Of a DNA stretch of 64,000 bases, positions 11,931 to 22,617 are shown piece after piece. A program made the position numbers and the translations under genes. The stretch is taken from positions 44,327,501 through 44,391,500 of the forward strand of contig CANTUV010000008.1 of assembly GCA_947685225.1 (NCBI GenBank), given 5' to 3'. The stretch's first letter is position 1. Each line of letters starts with the position of its first letter. Source of the DNA: Garcia nutans (lineage: Eukaryota > Streptophyta > Magnoliopsida > Malpighiales > Euphorbiaceae). The notes below the pieces were generated by a model. That model saw only the letters and a program-made list of their open reading frames with translations. It was not told the DNA's origin and searched no databases.

Positions 11931-12493
11931 CATACAACATAATTTAATGTTCTCTTTGGTTGAAGTTTGACACAGATATTAATGAATAAAAAATTAAATT
12001 TTATTTTCTTTTGCAAACTTGAACTCCTACTGAAATAGAAAAATTTCAAAGCTTTCCCAAGTTAAAAAAATTATTTAGTAAATTATGTAATTCCTAAGTG
12101 AAATATGATAGCTAGCTGAGAATTCATCATAATTGATAAATATATAGTTGTAACATTCAATATATTATTCATAAATCATGTTGATTGAAAATTCAAATAA
12201 TCATCACTTCATTTTTAAATATTCTAGTGTCTTACTATTTTATTTTTTAAATAGTTAAAATCTAAAAAGAAGTGTAAAATAATAATATCATTAATTTATA
12301 GTTTATTTTAATATATAAATATTTTTTATAGACATGTGAAATTGTATAAATATCTATATTAATTACTACATATATATAAGGTGTTATAAAATATTGAAAG
12401 AAAAGAAGTGACAAAGAGAAGCAAAAAAGTATCCTATACAACAAAGCTAATGATATCCTGAACCATAGCAACAAGTGTATGCACTGTATTTTT

Positions 12494-12590
12494 TGAAAAA
12501 AATTAAGTCATACTATTTGTTTTATTTGTAAATATTACTCTATATTATAGACAAAATTATCAAATGGTGTTCACCATTTAATTTTACTCA
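12494..12590. repeat. dispersed repeat, copy 2
   Basis: Diverged copy of 11836-11930, in the same orientation and about 660 bases away. Confidence 0.6.
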
Positions 12591-13005
12591 AATTTGACAA
12601 GAGGTTCTTTTGGTCACCCATATCATGATTCAATGCATGTAAGCTCATAATAAGCACTTTCCTTATCAATGGATGTGATTTTTCAACTCATCTAACAATC
12701 CACATTGTTCTCCACAAAAGTGGAGTTAGGTAACTCCATTTTAAATGGGGTAACCTTAACACTACCCATAACATATGAATATAAGAAAGGTAAGGAAATA
12801 TTGCTCAGAAAGAGAGTTTTCCTTTTAGAACCTAAGATATTTTTTTAGATAGAAGGTAATGGAGATGGTGCTAGTTCGGAAGGAATAAGAGGTAACCTAA
12901 ATTTACATTATATATAGATAACACTTGGCAAGGTGGCCAACAAGCATATCATGCCCATTTTAAGCTGGCCAACAAGCAGATCACTACCAATGTGAAAGGT
13001 CAAAC

Positions 13006-13230
13006 TTGAGGGGGAGATTGTTGGAATTTCAAGTCTAAGATGAAGAGAGAAATCTCAAATATGAAAGATATAGACTTAGTGAGGGAATATATATGTGGAA
13101 AGGACCCATAAACTCTTTACCTTAAGGTATTGGGTTGAGAAATTGTGTCAAACAACGAAGTGTGTTCCCTTACTAAACCCATATGAAGAAGATCTCCCAA
13201 GTAAGACTCCTAGGACTCATCACCATACAA
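13006..13230 (+). mobile_element. Ty1/copia 3' end: polypurine tract and start of LTR
   Basis: TTGAGGGGGAGAT followed at once by TGTTGGAA (13019) is the classic Ty1/copia polypurine tract and LTR start. The LTR goes on with CCCATAAACTC and TTGGGTTGAGA, a string common in plant copia LTRs. No pol is readable upstream and no second LTR is in the window, so this is a relic. The right end of the LTR is not defined. Confidence 0.6.
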
Positions 13231-13707
13231 CCTAAAATTTTGCTAAAAATTTGTATAGATAAGAAGTAATAACAAATTAAAAGAACTTGTTAAATAAATC
13301 AAACAAATAAGATGTATTTTATGTAGTAAAGGTGAACTTTGTGAAATAAGAATACGAACTAAATCTATAATAATTTGAGATTTATGCAAAAGGCAATAGT
13401 TATAGGAAGGCTCCCAACTAAATAGGTAGAGAGATAAAGCATGTAAAATATAGCTCAGATGCCGTATGTAGAATATGAGATAAAAGTTTTTGATGGGAAC
13501 TATTAAAATTAATAATGCCAAGTTATCAGGGAGTTAGTATAATTAAAAATGATGTTTACATATAGATTATAAGTAGAAAAATTAAGATAAAAATTAGATT
13601 TTGTTGCCTTGGCATTTGGCAGTGTGAATGAAAAAAAAAATTATTAAAACATAATAGTGCTGGTTGAAGGAAAAGAAGACCATGGATATAAATCTTGTAT
13701 AGGGTAA
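13231..13707. other. unassigned spacer
   Basis: It may contain the rest of the copia LTR. I see no repeat partner and no supported frame; the minus-strand frame at 13243-13521 is AT-driven hydrophobic translation. Confidence 0.35.
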
Positions 13708-15896
13708 TGTGAGCGGGGATTTTCACCCCCACACCAGGTCGAATGGTTCTTTCAACTTCGGCACTATTTAGGCTCGGGGCCTTAGAGAACACGGACCTAA
13801 GTCCGGAGAAAATGGAGTCGCCACTCGGACGGGCTAGGAAAAAGAAAGGGGTGGATGACTCGATTCCTAAGGAATTCCCAACCCCCTAATAGGTTAAAAA
13901 AGTTGGGTACGTGTGGGGAAGGTGAGAAATGGCCCAGCACCCCCACAACGCCCGGTTCATTGGAACCAGCCTCCTTTACAGGTCTTAATATTATAAAATT
14001 CTTAAATATAACAATATTATCCATATTACACACAACAATTAAAATAAAGCATCGATATATTAAAAATCAAAACAATGTCCAAACAAAGCAAATATATGGA
14101 CACCCATCCGAGGATGGAAACATGTCCTTACATCTCATGCCTAAATAGGACACCCACCGAAAGGTAGAAACATGCCCTTTACATTGATCTAAAATATAAA
14201 ATGCAATTTAAATTACATGATATTTAACTAATGAGGTACCCACAAAGAGGAAACATACCTCTTACAACACTTGAAAATCAAAAATAATTCGAAAAAGGTA
14301 AATAACCATTCATCATAAATAAACCATTCACCGAAGATATTAAACATCAATCAAAATATAAACATTCATCCATAATGATTTAAATAAACCAAGCATTGAA
14401 CTTAAATAAATCAAAGCATATAAAATAAATCAAAGTATATAATGAACTACACAATCAAATAAAGCAAGTAAAGATACAAATTGATGTTTACTGTTTCCAT
14501 TTAAAGTTTTTTAATTAATATTTAAGATTTTGGGATTTTAATATATTAAGGTTTATGCTGCTGTAAGTTTTAAAGGAATTGAAATCGATTAAAGTTTTAT
14601 AATTTAAGAGGCTGATAAAGTTCTTTAATTAATCAAATTAGTGTTTGAGGAGTGAAATCATGAAATTAGGGTTTGAACACTTTAAAACATTGGGTTTATG
14701 ATTAATAGCTACTGAATTGTTGTTTTTAAGCTTACTATATTTGAATTTTAATATTTAGGTTTATAAGGTTTTAAGGTTTAAAGTATTAGGGTTTAGAAAA
14801 ATTAGGGTTTAAGGTTTTAAGGGAGTTAGGGTTTAAGAAAACTAGGGTTTAATGTTAGCTAGTTTGAGGCTACTGTCTTGGTTTTGAAGTTGAATTAGGG
14901 TTTTTAGTGTTCGGAGATTGTATTTGATTTTAGAATTTGGAAAAACAATTTATAGTTTTATAAAGCTTTATGTGATTTTTAGAAGTCGTAAGTTAAATTT
15001 AGGGTTTTTAAGATTTTGAAACATTGGAAAATAGATTAGGGTTTTGGGGAATTAATAAAATGATTTAAGGTTTTGGAAAGTTGGAAAGTAGATTAGGGTT
15101 TTAATATTTTGAAGAAACAGAAAAAGTAATTTTAGGGTTTTTGAAAATAGAGGATATGATTTAAGGTTCTAAGGTTTAGAAAAAGTAAATTAGGGTTCTA
15201 AGGTTTTTAGAATCAAAAGAAAGAGTTTAATGATTCAAGCTACTGTAAAGAAAAAAGATTTGATATTCATACCTTCGTTTGTTGGTTCCACCAAAAATTA
15301 CTTCTTGGATGAACAAGGACAAAGGCAAGATGGCTGCCTTTGATGGATTGATTGTTTGGTTGCTTATTCTTCTCTCAAAAAAGTCCAATTGATTTCACTG
15401 CCAAAGGTTTCTCCTAGTCCGATCGATTCAAAGTTTTCTCCATCACTCGATTGTCCTCCCTATTCTGAGTTGTTTTTAGTCCCATTTATAGAAGATTTTA
15501 ATAATTAATCTTAATTGTTCACAGAATCTAACATTAATTAAGAAAAGGAAACTAAAACCAAATTGAATTTGGTTTCAGAAAAAAAACTGCTGCTGAAAAA
15601 TTTTGCTGGCGAAAAAAAACTGCCGTGGGAATCAGCGGGCTGCGAGGGCGAAATTTCCTGCGGGCCATTTCGTCCAACCCTTTTTCGGCGATGAAATTTG
15701 TAGTTCCCGATTTTTATTTTTATTTATTTATTATTATTTATTAATTATAAAAACTAAATACTAAAGCAAATATTATTTAATTAAGATAACACAAAAATTA
15801 TTTTGGACTAATTAAAATATATTGGATAACACAAAAATAATTTTGGACTAATTAAAATATATTGGACCGGACTGGGTCAAAAATTATGGGTCTACA
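13708..15896 (-). repeat. Tat-like LTR (3' LTR, internal side to the right)
   Basis: A 2,189-base LTR, TGTAGACCC at 15896 to ...GCTCACA at 13708 on the minus strand, closely similar to 7495-9591 and 60332-62511. A polypurine tract follows at 15897, so it is the 3' LTR of a minus-strand element. It has a telomere-like cluster at about 14640-15200 and a short GC-rich island at about 15600-15700. I see no clear target duplication partner. Confidence 0.8.
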
Positions 15897-15910
15897 GTTT
15901 TCCCCCTACT
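15897..15910 (-). other. polypurine tract
   Basis: On the minus strand AGTAGGGGGAAAAC lies directly before the LTR start at 15896. The following 70 bases match those after the LTR at 62512, confirming homologous 3' regions. Confidence 0.75.
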
Positions 15911-15984
15911 TGAATGATCTGAGAATTTAGTAAAAGAGAGTGAAAAGCAATAAGACTTAATTTTTGAGATGATTAAGGCTTTGG

Positions 15985-16555
15985 GTTCTGGACCCGGCTC
16001 GAGTTCTGGACTCAAGGATAATTTTAGGTTATGGACCTAAGGGTAATTTTAGGTTCTGGACCTAAGGAAAATTTTAGGTTCTGGACCTAAGCGTAATTTT
16101 AGGTTCTGGACCTAAGGAAAATTTGGGTTCTAGACCCGAGATAAGTTCTCGACTTAGAAAATATTCTAGGTTCTGGACCTAAGGATAATTTGGGTTCTAG
16201 AACCGAGCTATGTTCTAGACTTAGAAGAGATTCTAGGTTCTAAACCTAATGGTAATTTGGGTTCTAGACCCGAGCTAAGTTTTGGACTTAGAAGAGATTC
16301 TAGGTTCTGGACCTAAGGGTAATTTGGGTTCTGGACCCGAGCTAAGTTCTGGACTCAGGAAAGATTCTAGGTTCTGGACATAAGGGTAATTTGGGTTCTG
16401 GACCCGTGCTAAGTTTTGGACTTAGAAAAGATTCTAGGTTCTGGACCTAAAGGTAATTTGGGTTCTGGACCCGAGCTAAGTTCTGGACTTAGGAAAGATT
16501 CTAGATTCTGGACCTAAGAAAAATTTGGGTTCTGGACCCAAGCTAATAAAAATTT
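15985..16555. repeat. tandem repeat with GGTTCTGGACC core
   Basis: About 20 diverged short units alternate between TTCTAGGTTCTGGACCTAAG and GGGTTCTGGACCCGAGC, with a longer period of about 62-66 bases across 16140-16540. It sits just inside the 3' LTR at 13708-15896, so it is the 3' hypervariable array of that element. It shares the GGACCCGAG core with 1620-1915 but differs in the rest of the unit. Confidence 0.9.
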
Positions 16556-16714
16556 AATTATGGCAAAAAAAAAAATTTTTTTGGGTTCAACATGTTTGAC
16601 TAATTTTTATGCACATGTCTTCTCCTTGCCCCTGCGTGTAAAAATATTTATACACACGCAAGCATTTGAATGATTAAAGTAAATAATTGAATTTACTGTT
16701 TATTTACTGTGTAG

Positions 16715-16895
16715 CACTCTTCATGCACTATTTACTATTCATAAATAGTAACTTACTATTTATAAATAGTAGTAAATAGTATTTTACTATTGGAAATAGT
16801 AATTTACTATTTATCAATAGTAATTTACTATTCACAAATATTAAATTTACTATTCATCATAGTAAAGTTTACTATTCATGAACAGTAAAACTTAC
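16715..16895. repeat. AT palindromic array (ACTATT / AATAGT)
   Basis: About ten units of about 18-22 bases read as AATAGTAATTTACTATT. Each is itself an inverted repeat, so the array could form a run of small hairpins or a cruciform. Confidence 0.85.
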
Positions 16896-16928
16896 TTTTG
16901 AATTTTATTTTTTTCCTTGCCGTTTCTC

Positions 16929-16936
16929 TATATAAA
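16929..16936 (+). promoter_or_regulatory. possible TATA box
   Basis: TATATAAA lies in a local context that looks like a plant promoter: a pyrimidine-rich stretch and CATTCACAG about 25-35 bases downstream. A frame of about 27 codons then runs to 17105 (residues read ASRLGTHSNAELLEFIRH) without a clean ATG and is cut by the next LTR. I do not recognise it. This may be a truncated gene or element start, or chance. Confidence 0.3.
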
Positions 16937-17105
16937 CCAACAAATTCCTTCATTTCATTCACAGCGAATTCTATAATTCTCTCAAATTCTTTCAAATTTA
17001 GCATATAGTTTTGAAAAAAAAATACATGCTTCAAGGTTAGGAACTCATTCTAATGCTGAGTTATTAGAGTTTATTCGGCATCAGGAAGATGGAAATATAA
17101 ATCTA

Positions 17106-18465
17106 TGTGAGCGGGATTTTTGCCCCCACTCCCGGTGGAATGGTTGTTGCGACTTCGACACTGTTTAGGCTCGGGGTCTTAGAGAACACGGACCTAAGTC
17201 CGGAGATAATGGAGTCGCCACCCGGACGGGTCAAAAAAAAGAAAGGGGTGGATGACTCGATTCCTAAGGAATCCCCAACCCCCTAATTGGTTCGAAAAGT
17301 TGGGTACGAGTGGGGAAAGTGAGAAATGGCCCAGCACCCCCACAACGCCCGGTTAATTGGAACTGGCCTCCTTTACAGGTCTTACTATTATAAAATTCTT
17401 AAATATAACAACATTATTCATATTACACACAATAATTAAAAGAAAGCATCATTATATTAAAATAAAAGCAATGTCCAAACAAAGCAAATAAATGGACACC
17501 AATCCTAGGATGGAAACATGTCCTTACATCGCATGCCTAAATAGGACACCCACCGAAAGGTAGAAACATGCCCTTTACATTGGTTCTAAAATAGAAAAGC
17601 AAATTAAATTACATGATATTTAACTAATGAGGTACCCACCAAGTGGAAACATACCTCTTACAACATTTGAAATTCTAAATAAATCGATAAAAGTAAATAT
17701 TCATAATAAATAAATCATTCATCAAAGATATTAAATATCAATAGAAAGTAAACATCCATCCATGATAAATTAAATGAACCAAGCATTGAACTTAAATAAA
17801 TTAAAGCATATAAAATAAATCAAAACATAATCAAATATAGAATTAAATAAGGCAAATAAAAAAATCTAAGTTATAGCTATTGTTTCCATTTAGAATCCTT
17901 TATTTCATGTGTTTAGGGGTTTTGGATTTTTATGGGTTTAAGCTACTGTGACTTTTTAAAGAATTAAAATAGATTGAAGTTTTATGTTTTAAAAGGTTGG
18001 TAAGACTCTTTGATTAAACAAATTAAGGTTTGAATGGTGAAATCATGAAACTAGGGTTTTAGACACTTTAAAATACTTTTGATTCATGGTTTTAAATGGT
18101 GATTTCAAGCTTACTGTGTAAATTTAAAATTTTTATGGTTTTATGGTTTTTTAATGTTTTAAAGGATTAAGGTTTAGAAAAAGTTAGGGTTTAAGGTTTT
18201 AAAGGAGTTGGAGTTTACTATTTTAGGTTTAGAAGTTGAATTTTGGGTTTAGTGTTTTAGAATTTAGGGTTTTGGTGATGCATGATTTTTAGGATTTGGA
18301 AAAAAGCAATTGAAGATTTTATGGAATTTTATGAAAATAAACTAACGATTTAAAATTTATAAAGCAAAAAAAAGATATTTTTAAAGCTTTTGGGAAAGTA
18401 ACAGAACACAATTTTGAGTTTTGGAAATTTGGAAAAATTTTGAGACTCTAAATATTTTTCCACGC
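17106..18465 (-). repeat. Tat-like LTR, truncated
   Basis: Starts TGTGAGCGGG like the other minus-strand copies and follows them to about 18465, including a telomere-like cluster (18000-18260). It then breaks before reaching U3 and joins sequence in the opposite orientation. The left flank is not a primer-binding site. Confidence 0.7.
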
Positions 18466-18654
18466 AGAGGGCAAAGAGAGGATATGAGGACTAGCTAAAA
18501 AATAGCTAAATTTTTTGCAAAAGTGCAAAGTGAAGAATCCATTCAAGAATGGAACAAGAAGAAAATTAGAACTCTCAAATAAATGAAGATACAAAAGATA
18601 AAAGATTAGGACAAAGATCCAAGATAAAGATTAGATCAAGTTTATTTCTAGTGA

Positions 18655-19165
18655 GATATTAGAGTCGCTCACTATCCTACTAAGATATTAGAGTCACTTG
18701 GTAGTTGTCATCGGGATATTAGAGTCACTAGATGACTGTTTTGATTTACCAAGATATCAGAGTCGCTTGGTAGTTGTCATCGGTATATTAGAGCCACTCG
18801 ATGACCATTTTGATTTACCAAGATATTAGAGTTGCTTGGTGGATTTTATCAGGATATTAGAATCACTCGATGGCCATTTTTACTCACCAAGATATTAGAA
18901 TCACTTGTTGATTTAATCGAGATATTAGATTCATTCGATAGACCCATTAGGATATTAGAGTTGCCTAATGACCCATTGAAATATGAGAGTCGCTCAACAG
19001 TTTTGTTGCTTGGTCATCAGGATATTAGAGTTGCTTGATGAACCCATTGAGATATTAGAGTTGCTTGTCCCATTGAGATATTAGAGTCATTCAATGTTTT
19101 GTCACTTCATCATTTCATCAGGATATTAGAGTCTCCTGATGAACCTATTGGGATATTAGAGTTGC
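18655..19165. repeat. tandem repeat with GATATTAGAGTC core
   Basis: About 16 units of roughly 30 bases, each holding GATATTAGAGTCACT or a variant, alternate with TTGGTAGTTGTCATCGG and GATGACCATTTTGATTT. This array has no counterpart in the other 3' regions of the window. Confidence 0.9.
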
Positions 19166-19555
19166 CCAAATCTAGTCTCGAGTCTAAGTATCCAAATCAA
19201 ATCTAGTCTCGGGTCTAAGTATCTAATCTCGGGTCTAAGTACCTAAATTAAATCAAGTCTCAGGTTATAGTACCCAACCAAATTCGGGTCCAGAACTCAA
19301 CCAACCAACCTCGAGTCCAAAACCTAACCAATCCAGTTTCGGGTCCAGAACCTAATAAATTCAGTTTTGGGTCCAGAACCTAACTGATCCAATTTCGTGT
19401 TCAAAACCCAACTAATCTAGTTTTGGGTCCAAAACCCAACCAATCTAGTCCCGGGTCTAGAACCCAACTAACTTTGGGTCCAAAAACCGACTAACCAATC
19501 CAATTTCAGGTCCAGAACATAACCAACCATGGGTCCAAAACCAAATAGGTCTGAT
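19166..19555. repeat. tandem repeat with CGGGTCCAGAACC core
   Basis: About 15 diverged units read as TCTCGGGTCTAAGTACC, then TTCGGGTCCAGAACCCAACC. It is the reverse complement of the GGACCCGAG family at 1620-1915 and 15985-16555 and contains both sub-types side by side (TAAGTACC and AGAACC). Confidence 0.85.
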
Positions 19556-19574
19556 TTGAAGGTTTGGTTGGATT

Positions 19575-19875
19575 TAATTCGATATGGGCCTTTGTATTGG
19601 ACTTCTATATTCTATATGGGTGTGCCCATGTCGAATTGGGGCATCCCAATTCGATATGGGACACCCTATATCGAATTGGGATGTCCCTAATTCGACATGG
19701 GGCACCCCCATATCGAATTGGGGCTTCTCCAATTCGATATGGGGCTAACCAGGGGACTCCATATCAAATTAGAGCAATCCTAATTTGATATGGAGCTGTC
19801 CATGTCAAATTAGGATTGCCAATTCAATAAGGACTTCCAAGTCAGATTGGGATTGTTTTAGTTTGACATGGTATT
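19575..19875. repeat. palindromic array TCGAATTGGG / CCCAATTCGA
   Basis: Repeated units such as TCGAATTGGG (19631-19640) face CCCAATTCGA (19645-19654) across four bases; several more follow to about 19800. The first LTR part at 55500-55625 carries a shorter version (ATCGATATGAGTTGG), so I place this array in U3 of a Tat-like LTR. Confidence 0.8.
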
Positions 19876-20036
19876 AGTTTGCCTTAAAAAAAAGGAGTTT
19901 TAATCCGACATGCTCACGGTTCTCTCAAATTTATTGGATATGCCTCAGTAAACCTTTCTAAATAGGAAGTGAAAAATAATGTTTAACCTAATACATTCTT
20001 CTATAAATATAGTTTTTAAAAAGAACAAGAGGGGAT

Positions 20037-22617
20037 TAATATCCCAAAGTATACCCTAAAAGTTTTGGAGTATTTATTGTTGTATTTGGATTTAGTGTAT
20101 ATGTTTAATGGAAAGAGAAAAGAAGTAAAGAGAGAGTGTATATGTTGTATATATAGTGATATATACAACATATACAAGTCAAAGTGTGGAAGTCAAAAGA
20201 AGAGTAATTAATGATTTGAAGTTAATTAAATTAATTAATTGGAAATTGAGTTAGTGGAAGTGGAAGAAGATATTTGGATTATTTTATTGTTTATTGCTTG
20301 GTGGAGAGGATTTTGAGGAAGAGAGTTGTTGAGAGAGTTGACTTTGCTTTCTTTGTTTTCTTCTTTCCTTCTTTCTTCTTCGTGGCTCATCTTCTTTCCT
20401 TTTCTTTTCTTTGTTTGGCTGGCCCTCCATAGCAAGAGAGCAAGAGAGAGATTTGATCTTCCAAACTCAAGATTGAAGGAAGTTTTCAAGTGGTCAAGTT
20501 GGAAATTTAAGAGTTTCTTCATCCTTAGTAAGTTCTCCACTTGATTCTTTGATTTTCTTTGAGTTTGTGAGTTGAGGTTGTGGTTGATATGTGTTTGTTT
20601 GATTGTGGTGTGTTTAAGAGTGTTTGGTTCAAATGATTTTGGATTTTGGGGTTGGATTGAAGGAAAGAGTAAGATTGTTGGAAGAGTAAGTGTTGTGGTT
20701 GTGTTTTGGGTTTGTGGTGATCATTATGATTTGTGTTTTATGTATGTTTTGAGTGATTTTGATGTTTTTGCAAGTTTGTTATGGTTTTTGGGTGTGTTTA
20801 GTTAAGTTTGTTTGAAGTGGATAATGGTGGTAGTAAATGGTTTGTTGGAAGTAGAGTTGTTGTTGCCGGAATCTGGATTTTTGGCCTGAAACGCCCAGGA
20901 GCAAGTCCAGGTTGTTAGGCGTGTCATTGGTTCTGTTTCCTGGATGGGTGACACAAGCAGTGACACGTCCATGTCACTGAGCGTGTCACAACTTCTGTGT
21001 TGGAGTAGTATTGACATGTCCAGTTACACGCCCATGTCACTGAGCGTGTCATAGCTACTGTGTTGAGGAAGAATTGACACGGCCATGAGCACGCCCGTGT
21101 TGTTGGACGTGTCAATGTTTCTGTGAGACAGAATGTATTACACGTTCAGTGACACGCCCGTGGTTCTAAGCGTGTCAAAGCTTCTGTGTTGTGAGTTTAG
21201 GGCACGGTTAGGGACACGCCCGTGTTGTTGAGCGTGTCATGTGTAGAGTTTGCCCTAGTTGGTTCTTATTCATATTATCTCATGTGTATCTCTAAGTGAG
21301 TGTGCATTATCCCTTTTGGATTAGGTTTTGAAGAGATTGAGTGCCCTAATCCAAGTGTTGAAGGATTCTTGGAAGAGGAAGTGTTTAGATTGGTGTGTGA
21401 ATTGCTTTTGGAGGTAAGTACAAACCATACATTATGGCATGCATTTACATGACATTGAGATTTAAAATATTTGATGGCAAATGTGTTAAACAATGTATTA
21501 CATAATTGATGAATTGCTTTAATGTGAATTGAGATATGATGACATATGAAGCCATTGTTGTTGGCTATGATAATGCAAATGAAATAATTGGGGCGTGATT
21601 GCCTATTTCATTATGGAATATGAAATGAATTGAGAAAGAGATTGATAAAGAGATAAATGAAATAATTGTGTGCCTAGTATGTTATTCAATTTTCAGAGTT
21701 CTGGGTTTGGCGGCATGCCTATGAATTGCTAGACAGGTGAAAAGACGGGGTCGTAAGCCGAGTCCAGCTGAAAAATGTGAAATATGATGTTTTTGGGGTG
21801 AAAAGATTGGGTCGTAAGCCTCAAAAACAGTAACAGTCTAGCCGGGTTGAGGACCAAGAGACTGGGGCCCTAGGGTCTAGCCGGGTTGAGGTCCAAGAGA
21901 CTGGGTCTGTTACACTATCCATGGATAGAGATATATATATATATATCGCCTATAGGCTTGATGATTGTGATTATGGACCAAAGTAGTAACTCTGAACTTT
22001 GAATAACATATTAGATTCTTTTTGGGCCCATGCTTGTCTTTGTTTCAATGTGAATCATAAATGGTAAAACAATTGAATAAGATAATGAAATGTAATGTTA
22101 TGAAATATAGTATTTTTGAATATGATTTCTATTGCTTGAAAGTATGACATTGACATTGCATTAAAGCATATTGTTATTGTGGTTTGTACCACTAAGCCTA
22201 TGGCTTAGCGCGATTGTGGTTCATCGCGCAGGAGACAGGGTAGAACCAGAGAGTTCAGCTAGACCGAGTTGAGTCTAGACTTTGAAGTGTTGATTTTGGG
22301 CTTAAAGATCAGAGATGAACTGCCAAACATGTATAGACTTTATGTTTTGTAAATATTGATTTTGATGTATTTATATATGTAAATACCGCTACAATTTCCG
22401 CTGCGTAATAAATAAATGTTTTATCTAGTATATTTTATAATATAATATGAATGTTATATATATATATTTATATGAATGTTTTAAATTTTTCTTATATTGT
22501 GTTTAAATTGAAAAATTGGGTTGTCTTATATAAATCGTGGCACTCCTGTATCCGGTATACATATAGTACAAATGTAGTAGTATGTAGTGTGCGTATACGG
22601 GGTATAGGGGTGTTACA
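20037..22617 (+). mobile_element. solo LTR, TGTAATATCC type, cacgccc subfamily
   Basis: Similar over its length to 51152-53620: same start (ATATCCCAAAGTATACCCT), leader, palindromic array of CACGCCC/GCGTGTC (20880-21245), splice-like signals, double stem-loop (22193-22229) and end GGGTGTTACA. No internal region or second LTR adjoins it, so it is a solo LTR. The first bases TGTA are missing. TTAAC follows the right end; a six-base deletion between two TAA triplets at the left junction would explain both the lost start and the lost left duplication. Frames such as 20326-20544 and 20572-20805 are chance. Confidence 0.8.

Larger units (their letters stand above)
11375..13005. other. AT-rich spacer
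   Basis: No gene is seen. It holds a 27-base tandem duplication, a perfect inverted repeat and a pair of diverged 95-base repeats, listed separately. The last 100 bases before 13006 resemble the 3' end of a Ty1/copia element. Confidence 0.5.
18466..20036 (+). mobile_element. 3' region of a Tat-like element in plus orientation
   Basis: 18466-18610 is the reverse complement of about 2640-2780 in the gag-only element, with the same short landmarks (GCAAAAGTGCAAAG, AGAACTCTCAAA). Three tandem arrays follow, in the order expected for an element read left to right: the GATATTAGAGTC array, the CGGGTCCAGAACC array, and the palindromic U3-like array. It seems to lead into the LTR that continues at 22618 after the solo LTR. 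No polypurine tract was found. Confidence 0.6.

Noticed and set aside
13243..13521. Hydrophobic minus-strand frame
   Set aside because: AT-rich DNA commonly yields such frames; no start context, homolog or conservation supports it.
17101..17110. Primer-binding site at the left edge of the 17106 LTR
   Set aside because: The minus-strand sequence there does not resemble TGGCGACTCC, so the LTR cannot be called a 5' LTR.
20326..20805. Frames 20326-20544 and 20572-20805 as a small membrane protein gene
   Set aside because: They lie in the leader of a solo LTR, and the sister LTR at 51152 does not keep the frames.
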